This document shows positions 1-8,506 of a stretch of 36,906 nucleotides of DNA, one piece after another (position 1 is the stretch's first letter; every line of letters starts with the position of its first letter). The notes under the pieces are model-generated. The model did not search any database and was not told the origin of the DNA. It worked only from the letters and a program-made list of their open reading frames with translations. The stretch comes from an uncultured Acidimicrobiales bacterium (GTDB lineage Bacteria > Actinomycetota > Acidimicrobiia > Acidimicrobiales > SZUA-35): positions 1 through 36,906 of the forward strand of contig CAKZXA010000074.1 of the NCBI GenBank assembly GCA_937922045.1. Reading direction: 5' to 3'. The position numbers and the translations under genes were made by a program.

Positions 1-126
1 GAGCGACGGAGCCGAAACGAGTTCGTCGCGATCATAGGGTCGTTTGGTGCGAGGCTCGTTCCCCGATTCAGCGTTTCCAGCTTCATCTTGTTGCTCATCA
101 TTTGGCTTGTTGTCGGCTTCGCTCAT
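1..126 (-). CDS. N-terminal fragment of a gene following the cobalamin ABC transporter (possibly CobO-type)
   Basis: An open frame starts at the ATG whose complement is at 124-126 and runs off the left edge, giving 42 residues beginning MSEADNKPNDEQQDEAG and ending RDELVSAPSL. A good Shine-Dalgarno (GAGGTAACG before ATG) precedes it, and it lies 29 bp after the stop of the BtuD-like ATPase on the same strand, so it is probably the fourth gene of the cobalamin operon. The hydrophilic N-terminus followed by RDELVSAPSL resembles the stretch ahead of the P-loop in cob(I)alamin adenosyltransferases of the CobO type, but the P-loop itself is outside the window. That identification is a guess supported mainly by the B12 context. 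Confidence 0.6.
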   Translation of the reverse strand, partial: MSEADNKPNDEQQDEAGNAESGNEPRTKRPYDRDELVSAPSL

Positions 127-155
127 CGTTACCTCGGTCTGGGGTCAGTAGTGGT

Positions 156-938
156 TCAGGTGGGGGACGGCCTGCTCCTCGGAGCAGGAAGAATGACGAG
201 CTCACCGTCGACACGGGTGCTGACGAGCGAGGTGCCGTAGACGGTGGACAACACGTCGGGGTCGAGCACATGATCAGGACTTCCGGATGTCACCACGCGG
301 CCCTCGTTGAGCAGGATGAGACGATCTGCGAAGCGGGCCGCGGTGGTCAGATCGTGCATGGCCGCCACCACCGTGAGCTGACGATCAGCCCGCAGCTTGT
401 CCACCAACTCCAGGACCGTGTTTTGATAGCCGATGTCGAGCGCACTCGTCGGTTCGTCGAGGAGCAGGATCGATGGCTGTTGAGCCACGGCCCGAGCGAG
501 CACGACCCGTTGGGTCTCGCCGCCCGAAAGTTGGGAGATGTTGCGGGCGGCGAAGTCGGCCAGGTCGAGCTCCACAAGAGCGGCGGCGGCGACCTCTCGA
601 TCCCGCCTCGACTCGCGAGATAGCCAGCCCAGGTGAGCGGTTCGACCCAGCAACACATACTCCATAACCGTCATGCCCTCGGGAACGATCGGGGTCTGGG
701 GCATGAGGGCGATCTGGTTAGGGCCGGGCCCCGAGACACTGCCCGCATGGTCGACGAGGCCAGCGAGCAGGCGGAGCAGGGTGGACTTACCAGCGCCGTT
801 CGGCCCGATGAGACCAACCCATTCGCCAGCGGCGACCTCAAGCGAGACATCATCCAGAACGAGGGAACGGTCGAGCTTGACCGAGAGTTCGCGGCCAGCA
901 AGAACCGGAGCCTCGGCATCGGTTGGAGATGGGTTCAT
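156..938 (-). CDS. btuD: ABC transporter ATPase, BtuD/FecE/HmuV type (cobalamin uptake)
   Basis: This 260-residue cytoplasmic ATPase energises import through the adjacent FecCD-type permease. It has a Walker A GPNGAGKST near residues 43-51, the ABC signature LSGGETQRV in the middle, Walker B LLLDEPTSALD directly after it, and the H-loop histidine in AAMHDLTTAARF. The start ATG overlaps the permease stop by four bases (ATGA at 935-938), so the two are translationally coupled. ATPases of this family serve iron-siderophore, haem and cobalamin systems. The cobalamin riboswitch at the head of the operon makes B12 or another corrinoid the likely substrate; that choice is inferred from context. Confidence 0.9.
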   Translation of the reverse strand: MNPSPTDAEAPVLAGRELSVKLDRSLVLDDVSLEVAAGEWVGLIGPNGAGKSTLLRLLAGLVDHAGSVSGPGPNQIALMPQTPIVPEGMTVMEYVLLGRTAHLGWLSRESRRDREVAAAALVELDLADFAARNISQLSGGETQRVVLARAVAQQPSILLLDEPTSALDIGYQNTVLELVDKLRADRQLTVVAAMHDLTTAARFADRLILLNEGRVVTSGSPDHVLDPDVLSTVYGTSLVSTRVDGELVILPAPRSRPSPT

Positions 939-2056
939 CGAGCTTGGATCGGGTGACGACGAAGGACGAGAGCGAAGATCGGGGCACCGATCAGAGCGGT
1001 GATCACCCCGACCGGAAGCTCGGCTGGCGCCGCGATCGTGCGGGCTCCAACGTCGACCAGCGCCAGGAAAGCGGCTCCGAGGACACCGGCCAGGGGGAGA
1101 ACGATTCGGTAGCTATGGCCAACGACAAGCCGCACCACATGGGGCACCACCAGGCCGACGAAGGCGATCAGTCCGCTAACCGACACAGCAACCGCGGTCA
1201 GAAGCGAGGCCGCCACCAGGATGATGAAACGCACCCGGGTTGGGTTGAGGCCGAGCGAACGAGCCTCGTCGTCGCCCACCCGCAACACGTCGAGGTGGCG
1301 TCGATGCACGAGTAGGACAAAGCCGCAAACGACGACGTAGGGGGCAAGAATACCGACCTCCGACCAGCCGCTTGTGGTCAACTGGCCGAACAACCACGAC
1401 AACACTTCTCGGGCTCGAGTCTCGTTGAGTTGTTGGAGGGCGTAGGTTTGAGCGGCCGAAAACAGAGCGGCCACCGCTATGCCACCGAGCAACAGGGTTG
1501 CCGGTGACGACCAGGCTCCCCGGGCCACGGTGGCCGAGGCCATCACCGCCACGAGGGCGCCGATGAAGGCAGCAGCAGGCACCGCGCCAAAGGGGCCCCA
1601 GCTGACGTCGAGGTCGAAACCCAAAGCGAGGACCGCACCAAACCCGGCGCCGGCCGACACGCCGAGCAGGTAAGGATCGGCCAGCGGATTGCGGAACACA
1701 CCCTGGTAGGCGGCTCCGGAAAGACCGAGCGCCCCGCCGACGAGCAGACCGAGCACCAACCGCGGTAGGCGAATCTGGTAGAGGATCGACAGCTGCCGAT
1801 CACTCAGGCTGCTGTCGACACCGATGAGTGGTAGGCGATCGATGAGCGATGTAAGCACACCGCCGATGGGAAGATCGGCGGCGCCGCTGATCGAGCTGAA
1901 AGCGGCGACCGCCACCAGCACCAAGGCGCAGGCGACCGACACACCAGTTGGCAACCTGAAGGCCGAGCTCGCCGCATCAGCGACGCGCTCGACCTCCTGG
2001 CTGGCCGTGAGGCCAGAGCTAGCCGAGCTCGGAGGAGCCGACGCGCTGGTTGCCAT
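935..2056 (-). CDS. btuC: FecCD/BtuC-family ABC permease
   Basis: This 373-residue inner-membrane permease has about ten hydrophobic segments, as is usual for the BtuC/FecCD family. Family hallmarks are visible: IRLPRLVLGLLVGGALGLSG near residues 92-112, the NPLADPYLLGVSAGAGFGAV stretch around 120-140, and GLIAFVGLVVPHVVRL in the C-terminal third, which contacts the ATPase. The N-terminus carries an unusual Ser/Ala-rich 35-residue extension ahead of the first membrane segment, so the true start could be slightly further in. It sits 40 bp after the substrate-binding protein gene and overlaps the ATPase gene by four bases. Confidence 0.9.
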   Translation of the reverse strand: MATSASAPPSSASSGLTASQEVERVADAASSAFRLPTGVSVACALVLVAVAAFSSISGAADLPIGGVLTSLIDRLPLIGVDSSLSDRQLSILYQIRLPRLVLGLLVGGALGLSGAAYQGVFRNPLADPYLLGVSAGAGFGAVLALGFDLDVSWGPFGAVPAAAFIGALVAVMASATVARGAWSSPATLLLGGIAVAALFSAAQTYALQQLNETRAREVLSWLFGQLTTSGWSEVGILAPYVVVCGFVLLVHRRHLDVLRVGDDEARSLGLNPTRVRFIILVAASLLTAVAVSVSGLIAFVGLVVPHVVRLVVGHSYRIVLPLAGVLGAAFLALVDVGARTIAAPAELPVGVITALIGAPIFALVLRRHPIQAR

Positions 2057-2096
2057 CGGGTGTGTGTCGATCTTCTTGTGACCAGGTGCTCTGCTG

Positions 2097-3101
2097 TTAC
2101 TCGGCGGCGGCCGACGTGGTCAGGGCATCGGCGACTGTGGTGATGAACTCAGGAAGGCGCGGGCCCCAGCGGGAGGCGATGTCGGCATTGACGACGACCA
2201 CGTTGTCGTTCTGGACTGCGGAGATACCGCTCCACCCAGGTCGAGCCGCTACCTCATCTGGGCCGTAGGTGACCTGATCGGTGATGACGATCACCTGAGG
2301 ATCGGCCTCGACGATGTATTCCTCGGTGAGCTGTGGGTAGCCGGAGCCATCGGTGTCAGCCTCGTCGGAGATGTTCGTCGCCCCCATCGAGGCGTAGATC
2401 GAGCCGACGAAGCCGTTTGAGCTGGCGGAGAAGTAGGTTTCGTCCAACTCGTGGTAGACGCGAACCTCGGTGTCGGGGGCCATGGCCAGGGCGGCCTCAA
2501 CGTTGGCTCGCATGTCGGCGATGACGGTCGCCGTCTCGTCGACTCGGCCGGTGGCGACACCGAGCTCAGCCATGCCGGCGTAGCCCGATTCGATGTCGGC
2601 CGGAGCGGCGCTGATGAGGACGGGAATGTCGAGGGCGGTCAGGCTGGCCACGAGCTCGTTGGCGTCGTTGGCGATGACCACAAGATCGGGTTCGTAGCCA
2701 ACGACGGCCTCCACGTTCGGATCCCAACCGGAGAGTTCGGTGACCGGCGCTTCAGCCGGGTAGTTGGAGAAGGCGTCGACGGCGATGACCTGTTCACCGG
2801 CGCCGATGGCGAAAAGGGTTTCGGTGGCGCTGGGGGAGAGCGAAACGATTCGCTCGGGAGCGGCTTCCAAGGTAAAGGTGCCGCCGTCGGATTCGATGGT
2901 GGCCGGGAAGTCGCTGCCAGCCTCATCTTCGGCCATGGCGTCGTCATCGCTAGCGTCGCTGGGGGCAGCGACCTCTTCTTCCGATGCAGCCTCGGTGGCC
3001 TCGTCGCTGATGGCGTCGTCGGCTGTGGCACCGTCACCGCATGCTGCAGCGAGAAGCGCGAGGAGCGCCAAGAGAAGTAAGGGCGTGCGAGATTGTTTCA
3101 T
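2097..3101 (-). CDS. btuF: Cobalamin/corrinoid-binding lipoprotein (BtuF-like)
   Basis: This is the extracytoplasmic substrate-binding protein of the importer, 334 residues from the ATG at 3101. That start is chosen because GGAGGA lies seven bases upstream and the protein then opens with a lipoprotein signal (hydrophobic run, then LLAAAC with the lipid-modified Cys at residue 21). An upstream in-frame ATG at 3218 exists, but it lies inside the riboswitch and has no ribosome-binding site. A low-complexity acidic linker (about residues 25-70) precedes the periplasmic-binding fold, which opens with RIVSLSPSATETLFAIGAG, the typical opening of the BtuF/FecB family. It is the first gene of the operon. 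Confidence 0.9.
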   Translation of the reverse strand: MKQSRTPLLLLALLALLAAACGDGATADDAISDEATEAASEEEVAAPSDASDDDAMAEDEAGSDFPATIESDGGTFTLEAAPERIVSLSPSATETLFAIGAGEQVIAVDAFSNYPAEAPVTELSGWDPNVEAVVGYEPDLVVIANDANELVASLTALDIPVLISAAPADIESGYAGMAELGVATGRVDETATVIADMRANVEAALAMAPDTEVRVYHELDETYFSASSNGFVGSIYASMGATNISDEADTDGSGYPQLTEEYIVEADPQVIVITDQVTYGPDEVAARPGWSGISAVQNDNVVVVNADIASRWGPRLPEFITTVADALTTSAAAE

Positions 3102-3174
3102 GAGAATCCTCCATCTGTCGAGGATGGAGCTCCGAACGACCCGCAAGTCGAGCGAACCGACCCTTTTCCTCGAG

Positions 3175-3302
3175 GGCATTACGGTTACGTCTTCGACACG
3201 AAATTCGACCGGACTCATCCGGCCGACAGAGTCGACCAGAAATTACCGTTGCGGGACAGTGCCGGAATCTAACCGGACTTCGTTTTCGTGACGCTCGCCA
3301 AG
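3175..3302 (-). promoter_or_regulatory. Cobalamin riboswitch
   Basis: Read on the minus strand, the leader of the btuF-like gene contains AAGTCCGG, ATTCCGG and CACTGTCCCGCAACGGT. These match the conserved core of the cobalamin riboswitch (consensus around GGAAxTCCGGTGxAAxTCCGGxxCTGTCCCGCAACGGT). A downstream GATGAGTCCGGTCGAA with a GAAGAC-like element follows, the position where the family usually carries the AGCCxGxAGACC segment, here only loosely matched. It lies about 80-200 bases upstream of the btuF start. The core is convincing; exact ends and the expression platform were not resolved by eye. Confidence 0.85.
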
Positions 3303-3347
3303 TATAGATGGTTGATCGCGTCTTAGGACTGGGGGTTTGGCGGGCGA

Positions 3348-3644
3348 TCAGCTTGACAGCGATCGACGCTTCCCGAAGCTGGAGCCGAGGAGACGATCGC
3401 CTTCGATCGCACCACGGGCGCCGACAAAGGCCCCGATGTGGCCAATCAGGCCGACCCAGAAACCGCCGATCATCACTACTTCAATGAAGAATCCAGCGAT
3501 GGCACCGAGGACGAAACCCATCCAGGCACCAGTGATTCCGATACGGGCAGCAGTGCTCTGGGAGCCGACATCGGCCGGAGCTCGAAGGGCGAAGGCGAGG
3601 CCGATAAGGGTTACGGAAAGAAGGGGGAAGAACATGGGCGACAC
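3348..3644 (-). CDS. Small membrane protein, unknown function
   Basis: This 98-residue product begins MSPMFFPLLSVTLIGLAFAL, and has a second long hydrophobic stretch (about residues 36-75, with GAWMGFVLGAIAGFFIEVV and GGFWVGLIGHIGAFVGARGA) that could form two membrane segments rich in Gly. A GGAG Shine-Dalgarno stands about seven bases before the ATG. I do not recognise a family. It is transcribed away from the gene at 3801, and its stop lies just beyond the cobalamin riboswitch, so it is a separate unit from the B12 operon. Codon use looks normal for the window. Confidence 0.6.
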   Translation of the reverse strand: MSPMFFPLLSVTLIGLAFALRAPADVGSQSTAARIGITGAWMGFVLGAIAGFFIEVVMIGGFWVGLIGHIGAFVGARGAIEGDRLLGSSFGKRRSLSS

Positions 3645-3800
3645 TCCAAAGGGTCTGGAAGGTTCTACCCAAATCGTACGACGACGACGGCAGCCACGTA
3701 ATTGGGGATAACCCTGATCGACCCCTGAGAGGGAAGGGGGACGCCTGGCAAGCTCCGGCTATAAAGGATAGGTAGAGGCGACAACTAAAGGAGCTTGGCA

Positions 3801-4595
3801 ATGAACCATTGCGAGCATCTGACGGATTCAGGCGACCCGGCGGCCACGATGTGGCACCCGGCGGCATCAGCGGGAAGCTACGCCATGATGAGCGGTCTCA
3901 TCGCCGCGACCTTGATCGCTGCGGGGTTTGCGATCTTTCTGATCACGACCACCGAACGAGGAAGAGGGTTCCCCCCGAAGCCAACGCAGCCGTTGGCGGT
4001 GCTGCTCCCCACACTTGGGGCAGGCTTGGCGGCCACCTTCATGTTCGCAACGATGAGCGGCCATCCATACTGCGAGCCAGCGGCGCTTCTCGGCTTGGCC
4101 GCCTTATGGCCCTTTGGACTCGCCGTCCTCGGCCTGGTGGTGGTGTTCTCCATCATTGGCGCCGATCGCTTCCGGGCCCGCCCGGTCCCAAGCGTCTTCT
4201 TCGCTGTCTGCATCCTGACATCGGTCGCAATGGCAGCGGCCGGACTCGCCCTCATGGCCGACTACGGCATCGAGCTTGAGCTTTCATCGGTGCAGTTCAT
4301 GGCCTTGACAGTGGCGCTCGGCGCGGTTGGCGGCATCGTCGGTGCAGGGTTTGCCTGGTACGGCGTGGTCCCCAAGCGAGGCATCCGGATGATGCTCGTC
4401 GCCAGCACCGTTCTCTCTCTACTGGCCTTCGGGCTTGTGCTGGCAACGTCGGCAGACGGGATCGTTGACCTGGCCGACTCCGAACTGTTCACCCCTCTTC
4501 TCTGGGGGCCCATGGTCCTCGCCCCGCTGCAGTGCCTACTGACCGGGGCGCTCCTACCGGAGCGCCCCATCTATCAGTACGGCGACCTCATCTAG
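3801..4595 (+). CDS. Polytopic membrane protein, unknown function
   Basis: This 264-residue protein starts at the ATG at 3801, where AAAGGAG is seven bases upstream; an in-frame TTG at 3795 would sit on the Shine-Dalgarno. After a 27-residue polar N-terminus rich in His and Cys (MNHCEHLTDSGD) it has about seven hydrophobic segments spread to residue 250, and it ends in a short polar tail PERPIYQYGDLI. No catalytic motif is recognised. It is convergent with the next gene and the two share the CTAG at 4592-4595, so each stop codon is the other's complement. An A/T-rich TATAAAGGATAGG about 30 bases upstream may be its -10 region. Confidence 0.7.
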   Translation: MNHCEHLTDSGDPAATMWHPAASAGSYAMMSGLIAATLIAAGFAIFLITTTERGRGFPPKPTQPLAVLLPTLGAGLAATFMFATMSGHPYCEPAALLGLAALWPFGLAVLGLVVVFSIIGADRFRARPVPSVFFAVCILTSVAMAAAGLALMADYGIELELSSVQFMALTVALGAVGGIVGAGFAWYGVVPKRGIRMMLVASTVLSLLAFGLVLATSADGIVDLADSELFTPLLWGPMVLAPLQCLLTGALLPERPIYQYGDLI

Positions 4596-5803
4596 GGGCT
4601 AGCGGGGTAGACCTTGTAGGTTGGCTCGTCTCCATCATCGTTCCAGGTGAGGACGAGAACGCTGTCGGCACCGGCCACGGAGGTAGCGAGACCGGGATCA
4701 ACCGACACGACGTCATTTGTTGACTCTGTTGCTAGGTACGTCTCTGGGCCGTCGCTGACTACCAGCCCGGCTGGACCTACCGACAAGGCGCGACGGCCGT
4801 AGGGGGCTTCGATGGGTTTGCTCCAAGTGGCGGCATCGTCGTGGCTGATGATGACCCCCGGCCGCCCATCTTGGTCACCGCCTGAAGTTTTCAGCTCGAT
4901 GGCTACGGAACCTCCCGGAGCGGCGACGACGCGCTCCAAGTGAGCGGCCTCAACGCTGGCTGGCAGCGCCACCTGTTTCCAAACAAGACCATCGACACTC
5001 CGGAGGAGCCGGTCGCCGTTAAGCGTCCCATCGATGGCGTAAAAATGGCGGTTGGTTGCTACGGGATGGCTTACGCAGGCGAACGGGCCGGGATGCTTCC
5101 CTGGCACTTCGCGAGGAGCATCTACCACCTTCACGATTGTGCCGTCGGCCTGTTCGACCCACAGCCGGTCGATGCAGTGAACCGCCGCCTGCGCCAGCTG
5201 GTCTGTTGTCAGATGTTTTCCGAGGTCGATCTCAACGTGGCTCCACTGTTGGCTGATCTCATCGTGACAGCGAGCGGTGAGGGTGTAGGACCAGGCGCCA
5301 TCGTAGGTCATGCCCGCGCTCGACGTCGCCACCACGGAGTTCTTAGGATCGCCAGCTGCAGCGAGAGCGAAACAAGGTTCGCCTTCTTGGGCAAGAAGGG
5401 CGATCAGGTCTTGAGGGAGATCAGAGTCATCGGGCGAGCCTCGCTGGGCGAAGACCTCGTAGTTCCACCATTCGCCGAGTAGGACAACGCTTTCGAGCGC
5501 AGCGACAGGAGCGATGGTGGCGCGAGCGTGGTGGTAAGGCACCGATGGTGGTGGTTGTTGTGTAGCCGGGTTCACGTTGCATCTGTGCCCGTCAGGGCAT
5601 TTCCCGAACTGGGCCGCGAGGAGTGGTGTGCCGCTCTGGTGCGACCACTCGATTCCATCGCTCGTCGTCCAAAAGTTGTCGTCGCCGATCACAACGAAGT
5701 GTTCGCCGCTCCAGGCAAGGTCCGAACCAAAGACCGCTGGAGGGCGGCTCCACCAGAACAACCCAACAGCGGCCACGACAACGATTGCTACGCCCCGCGC
5801 CAT
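4592..5803 (-). CDS. Exported or membrane-anchored protein with Asp-box (BNR-like) repeats
   Basis: This 403-residue hypothetical protein starts at the ATG at 5803, preceded by GAGGGGGA at good spacing; an in-frame ATG at 5830 lacks a ribosome-binding site. An N-terminal hydrophobic segment (ARGVAIVVVAAVGLFWW) is a signal anchor. The rest is extracellular and carries three Asp-box-like motifs of the S-x-D-G/A-x-x-W type (TTSDGIEWSH early, RSVDGLVWKQ in the middle, SHDDAATWSK late), seen in sialidase-like beta-propellers. Cysteines in the central part could form disulphides. The catalytic arginines of true sialidases are not evident, so a structural or binding beta-propeller is the better guess. 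Confidence 0.7.
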   Translation of the reverse strand: MARGVAIVVVAAVGLFWWSRPPAVFGSDLAWSGEHFVVIGDDNFWTTSDGIEWSHQSGTPLLAAQFGKCPDGHRCNVNPATQQPPPSVPYHHARATIAPVAALESVVLLGEWWNYEVFAQRGSPDDSDLPQDLIALLAQEGEPCFALAAAGDPKNSVVATSSAGMTYDGAWSYTLTARCHDEISQQWSHVEIDLGKHLTTDQLAQAAVHCIDRLWVEQADGTIVKVVDAPREVPGKHPGPFACVSHPVATNRHFYAIDGTLNGDRLLRSVDGLVWKQVALPASVEAAHLERVVAAPGGSVAIELKTSGGDQDGRPGVIISHDDAATWSKPIEAPYGRRALSVGPAGLVVSDGPETYLATESTNDVVSVDPGLATSVAGADSVLVLTWNDDGDEPTYKVYPASP

Positions 5804-5852
5804 ACGCTTTCCCCCTCGTGGTTCCCCCATGGGGCATACCGTAGCTCGGATG

Positions 5853-6239
5853 TTACGTCTTTATCTGGCCGACCACCGAGGTGGGGGTGAAGCTGATCAG
5901 CAGGCGCTTTTCGTCAACCATGGCTTGGCGGTAGGCCGCCCAATCCGGATGAGCTTGACCGGCTACCGCTTCATAATAGGCGACGAGTCGATTACAGGTC
6001 TCGTCGTCGACCGAGGCGGCTGGGGGTGAGAGTTCCACGGTGCCGTCGAAGGCCAGGTAGCTCCACGACGACGGTTCGGTAACGTGGACAACCGAGCGAG
6101 GATCGCGGCGCAAGTTCCGCGTCTTCGCTCGGTCATCGGTGACCGAGATAACGATGGTGTCGTCGTCGATCATGTAGGAAATGTCGGAACTCTGGGGGCG
6201 TCCGTCGCCACGGATGGTGACAAGGACAGCGTGCTTAGC
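5853..6239 (-). pseudogene. 5'-truncated F420/PPOX-type pyridoxamine-phosphate-oxidase-like protein
   Basis: The only ATG in frame (6173) gives 106 residues with family features: SVTDDRAKTRNLRRDPR and VVHVTEPSSWSYLAFDGTVEL, as in TIGR03618-like split-beta-barrel proteins that use F420 or flavin. The same frame continues upstream with convincing homology (AKHAVLVTIRGDGRPQSSDISY, first half here) as far as about 6239, which is the first strand of the fold, but no start codon occurs between there and an in-frame TGA near 6345. About ten N-terminal residues, including the initiator, therefore appear to have been lost. Either it is a pseudogene or it starts internally and lacks the first strand. 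Confidence 0.65.
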
Positions 6240-6356
6240 GCTGGCGTGCGCAGTCGTCGCCGAGTCTTTGCCAAGAAAAGGCTTTGCAGTGTGAAGATTT
6301 GCGACTGGCCAAGGAACTTGGCGGAGACCGCAAACTCGACGAGGCGGTCATCGATG

Positions 6357-6545
6357 TTTGATGACGATATCAGGGACGGACTTTTCGAACTGGCAGAGCA
6401 TGCACCGTTCAATGGTGACTTGGAAGGCATCCGCTCAGCTGGCATCCGTAAACGGCGGGTGCGGCAGGCAGGCATTGCGACAGCCGCGACGCTCGGCGTC
6501 TCGCGCCTCCTCATCCCACCAGTACTCGCGCACCACCCCTTGTAG
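6357..6545 (+). pseudogene. N-terminal remnant of an unidentified protein
   Basis: A 62-residue frame opens MFDDDIRDGLFELAEHAPF and continues with IRKRRVRQAGIATAATLGV. This layout (a short acidic helix, then a basic patch, then a hydrophobic start) is common at the N-terminus of actinobacterial membrane proteins with a cytoplasmic helix. The hydrophobic segment breaks off and the frame ends at 6545 without a plausible C-terminus. GAGG lies about nine bases before the ATG. The piece sits beside the 5'-truncated PPOX gene, so the interval 6240-6596 looks like a deletion or rearrangement scar. No function can be assigned. Confidence 0.35.
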
Positions 6546-6596
6546 TCCCGGTGAGGTGTCGACGAGCACGGTCGGTTTCCCACCAGCGATCGGATT

Positions 6597-7358
6597 TTAG
6601 ACCTGCACGCCCTTGGTGAGCGCACCATCAACCACCAGGTTGGTGCCGGTGATGAACGAGGCACGTTCGCTCGAGAGGAATACGGCCGCGTCGGCCATCT
6701 CTTGTGGTGTGCCCATGCGGCCGGTCGGGTTAAGGCCGAGCGCCATCTCATAGAGTTCCGGATTGCCGGTTTCGATCTGGCTCCAGACGCCGCCCTCGAA
6801 GTAGGTGTTGCCGGGCGAGACCGAATTGGCACGGATGCCTTCACCGGCCAAGTGATAGGCGAGCCCTTGGGTGTAGTGAACCAGGGCGGCTTTGAAGGCG
6901 CCGTAGGGGCCGGAGGCGAAGTCGATCTCCCGACCAGAAACGCTGGAGATGGTGACGATGGAGGAGGCGTCGGAGGCTTGCAAGTGTTCCATTGCCGCGT
7001 TGACGAGACGCACGGTTCCCATCATGTCGACCCGGAAACCCTGCTCCCAGTTCTCCTCTTCGGGCCCGATGGCCAGGGCTGAAACATTGGCGACGACCTT
7101 GTCGATCCCGCCGAACTCGCTGGCCACGTCGGCCACCCAGGCGGTGAGCGCAGGACCGTCGGCCACATCGAGGGCTCGGCCGGTGGCTCGCACCCCTTTG
7201 GCCGAAAGCGCTTCCACCGCTGCGGCCACCTCGTCGGCGTTGCGGGCGCAGATGGCGACGTCGGCGCCTTCGTCAGCAAAGGTGTCGGCGATCGAACGTC
7301 CGATGCCTTTTGTGCCGCCGGTGATGATTGCACGCTTGCCTTGCAGGCCCAGATCCAT
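6597..7358 (-). CDS. SDR-family NAD(P)-dependent oxidoreductase
   Basis: This 253-residue classical short-chain dehydrogenase/reductase has the cofactor-binding glycine motif TGGTKGIG at residues 13-20, the catalytic serine in VTISSVSG (about 138-139), the catalytic pair Y152 and K156 in PYGAFKAAL, the SPGNTYFEGG segment after it, and the C-terminal ITGTNLVVDGALTKG typical of the family. AAGGAG stands eight bases before the ATG. It lies 23 bp downstream of the amidase gene on the same strand and may be co-transcribed with it. The substrate cannot be told from the sequence; 3-oxoacyl-ACP reductase-like and sugar or steroid dehydrogenases look alike at this level. Confidence 0.9.
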   Translation of the reverse strand: MDLGLQGKRAIITGGTKGIGRSIADTFADEGADVAICARNADEVAAAVEALSAKGVRATGRALDVADGPALTAWVADVASEFGGIDKVVANVSALAIGPEEENWEQGFRVDMMGTVRLVNAAMEHLQASDASSIVTISSVSGREIDFASGPYGAFKAALVHYTQGLAYHLAGEGIRANSVSPGNTYFEGGVWSQIETGNPELYEMALGLNPTGRMGTPQEMADAAVFLSSERASFITGTNLVVDGALTKGVQV

Positions 7359-7381
7359 GACAGGTCTCCTTGGGTGGTTGA

Positions 7382-8374
7382 CTACTTTGATTCGAGGTAT
7401 TTCTTGGAGATAGCGGCGCCGACGGTGTAGTTCGGATCAACGAAGTTGCCGAGTCGAACCCTGCCGCATTGGCTCAACATCATGTAGGCGTCCCACCGAT
7501 CGAAACCGTACTCCGCCTCCATCCACAGAACAAGACTGCGGTAGGCGATACGGGTGGCATCTTCGAGAGGCCGGGCGCTGCCGATACACATCACCACGTC
7601 TTCGTTTTCGAGCCGCGGCCAGTCGAGTGTCCAGCCCTTTATGAGGTCTACCTTGATGGTGGTCGTCGACTGGTATTCCACTGCAGTACCGCATACCTCG
7701 CCATCGCCTTGGCAGGCGTGGGCGTCACCGATGAACAGTCGAGCCTCGGGGGACCGCACCGGGAGGTAGGTGATCGACCCGGGGCCCATGTCGGGCAGAT
7801 CCATGTTGCCGCCGTGGGCGTCGGGGGTGAGCGAGTTGATCGAGTCGATCTGGGGTGAGGTGGAAAGCGTGCCGATGTGTGGTCGGTAGGGGAGCGTGAC
7901 TCGGTCGCTCCAGTGCACCGATTTGGTGTCGACCTTTACCACCCGCACCATTTCCGGTAGCGGGTCGTTGAGGGTGGCGGTCAGTGAGGTTCCGGTGAGC
8001 GCCCCGAACTCGGGGATCATGGCGCAGATGCCGTGGGGATCATCGCCCCGCGGATCCATCGATTCGATGTAGACGGCGATGGTGTCGCCGATCTCGGCTC
8101 CCTCCACCATGATCGGCCCGTTCTGAGGGTTGACGAAGGGCATCGTAAGCTTGGCCGACGGAAGATCGGCTTCGGTCTTGATCGCCCCTTCAAAGGCGTC
8201 TCGGGTGTCGACGATCACCCGATCGCCCGGCGCGATGTTCAGAACCGGATCGGAGTAGGGGCCGATCGTGTAGTGAAACTCGCCTTGCATCTCCTCGGTG
8301 AGGTGATGGGTTTCGCCCGTATCACCGCCAGCGACACCGCGGGTGACCATGATCGAATCGTTCAGCCAGTCCAT
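7382..8374 (-). CDS. Acetamidase/formamidase family protein
   Basis: This 330-residue protein of the FmdA/AmdA family hydrolyses short amides such as formamide or acetamide to the acid and ammonia. The family signatures are clear: GPIMVEGAEIGDTIAVYI, a GDDPHGICAMIPEFGAL segment, the MDLPDMGPGSITYLPV block, and the metal/active-site region GDAHACQGDGEVCGTAVE about two thirds along. The C-terminus YMMLSQCGRVRLGNFVDP is also typical. Length agrees with single-domain members (about 300-330). No strong Shine-Dalgarno precedes the ATG at 8374; an internal ATG nine codons in is an alternative. The ammonia released would feed nitrogen metabolism. Confidence 0.9.
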   Translation of the reverse strand: MDWLNDSIMVTRGVAGGDTGETHHLTEEMQGEFHYTIGPYSDPVLNIAPGDRVIVDTRDAFEGAIKTEADLPSAKLTMPFVNPQNGPIMVEGAEIGDTIAVYIESMDPRGDDPHGICAMIPEFGALTGTSLTATLNDPLPEMVRVVKVDTKSVHWSDRVTLPYRPHIGTLSTSPQIDSINSLTPDAHGGNMDLPDMGPGSITYLPVRSPEARLFIGDAHACQGDGEVCGTAVEYQSTTTIKVDLIKGWTLDWPRLENEDVVMCIGSARPLEDATRIAYRSLVLWMEAEYGFDRWDAYMMLSQCGRVRLGNFVDPNYTVGAAISKKYLESK

Positions 8375-8506
8375 CGACCGAAGTTAGCCGATGGTCTGGT
8401 CAGAACGAAATGGTGGGTCGGGCTACTGAACCAGCTCGGCCATCAGAGGCTGTCCGTGATCATCCTTCGTTTCGACAACTGACCACGATGGTGTGCGCAT
8501 GAACCG

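Noticed and set aside
2451-3080. 209-codon plus-strand frame opposite the BtuF-like gene
   Set aside because: Gly/Val/Asp-rich shadow; the minus-strand lipoprotein explains the region fully.
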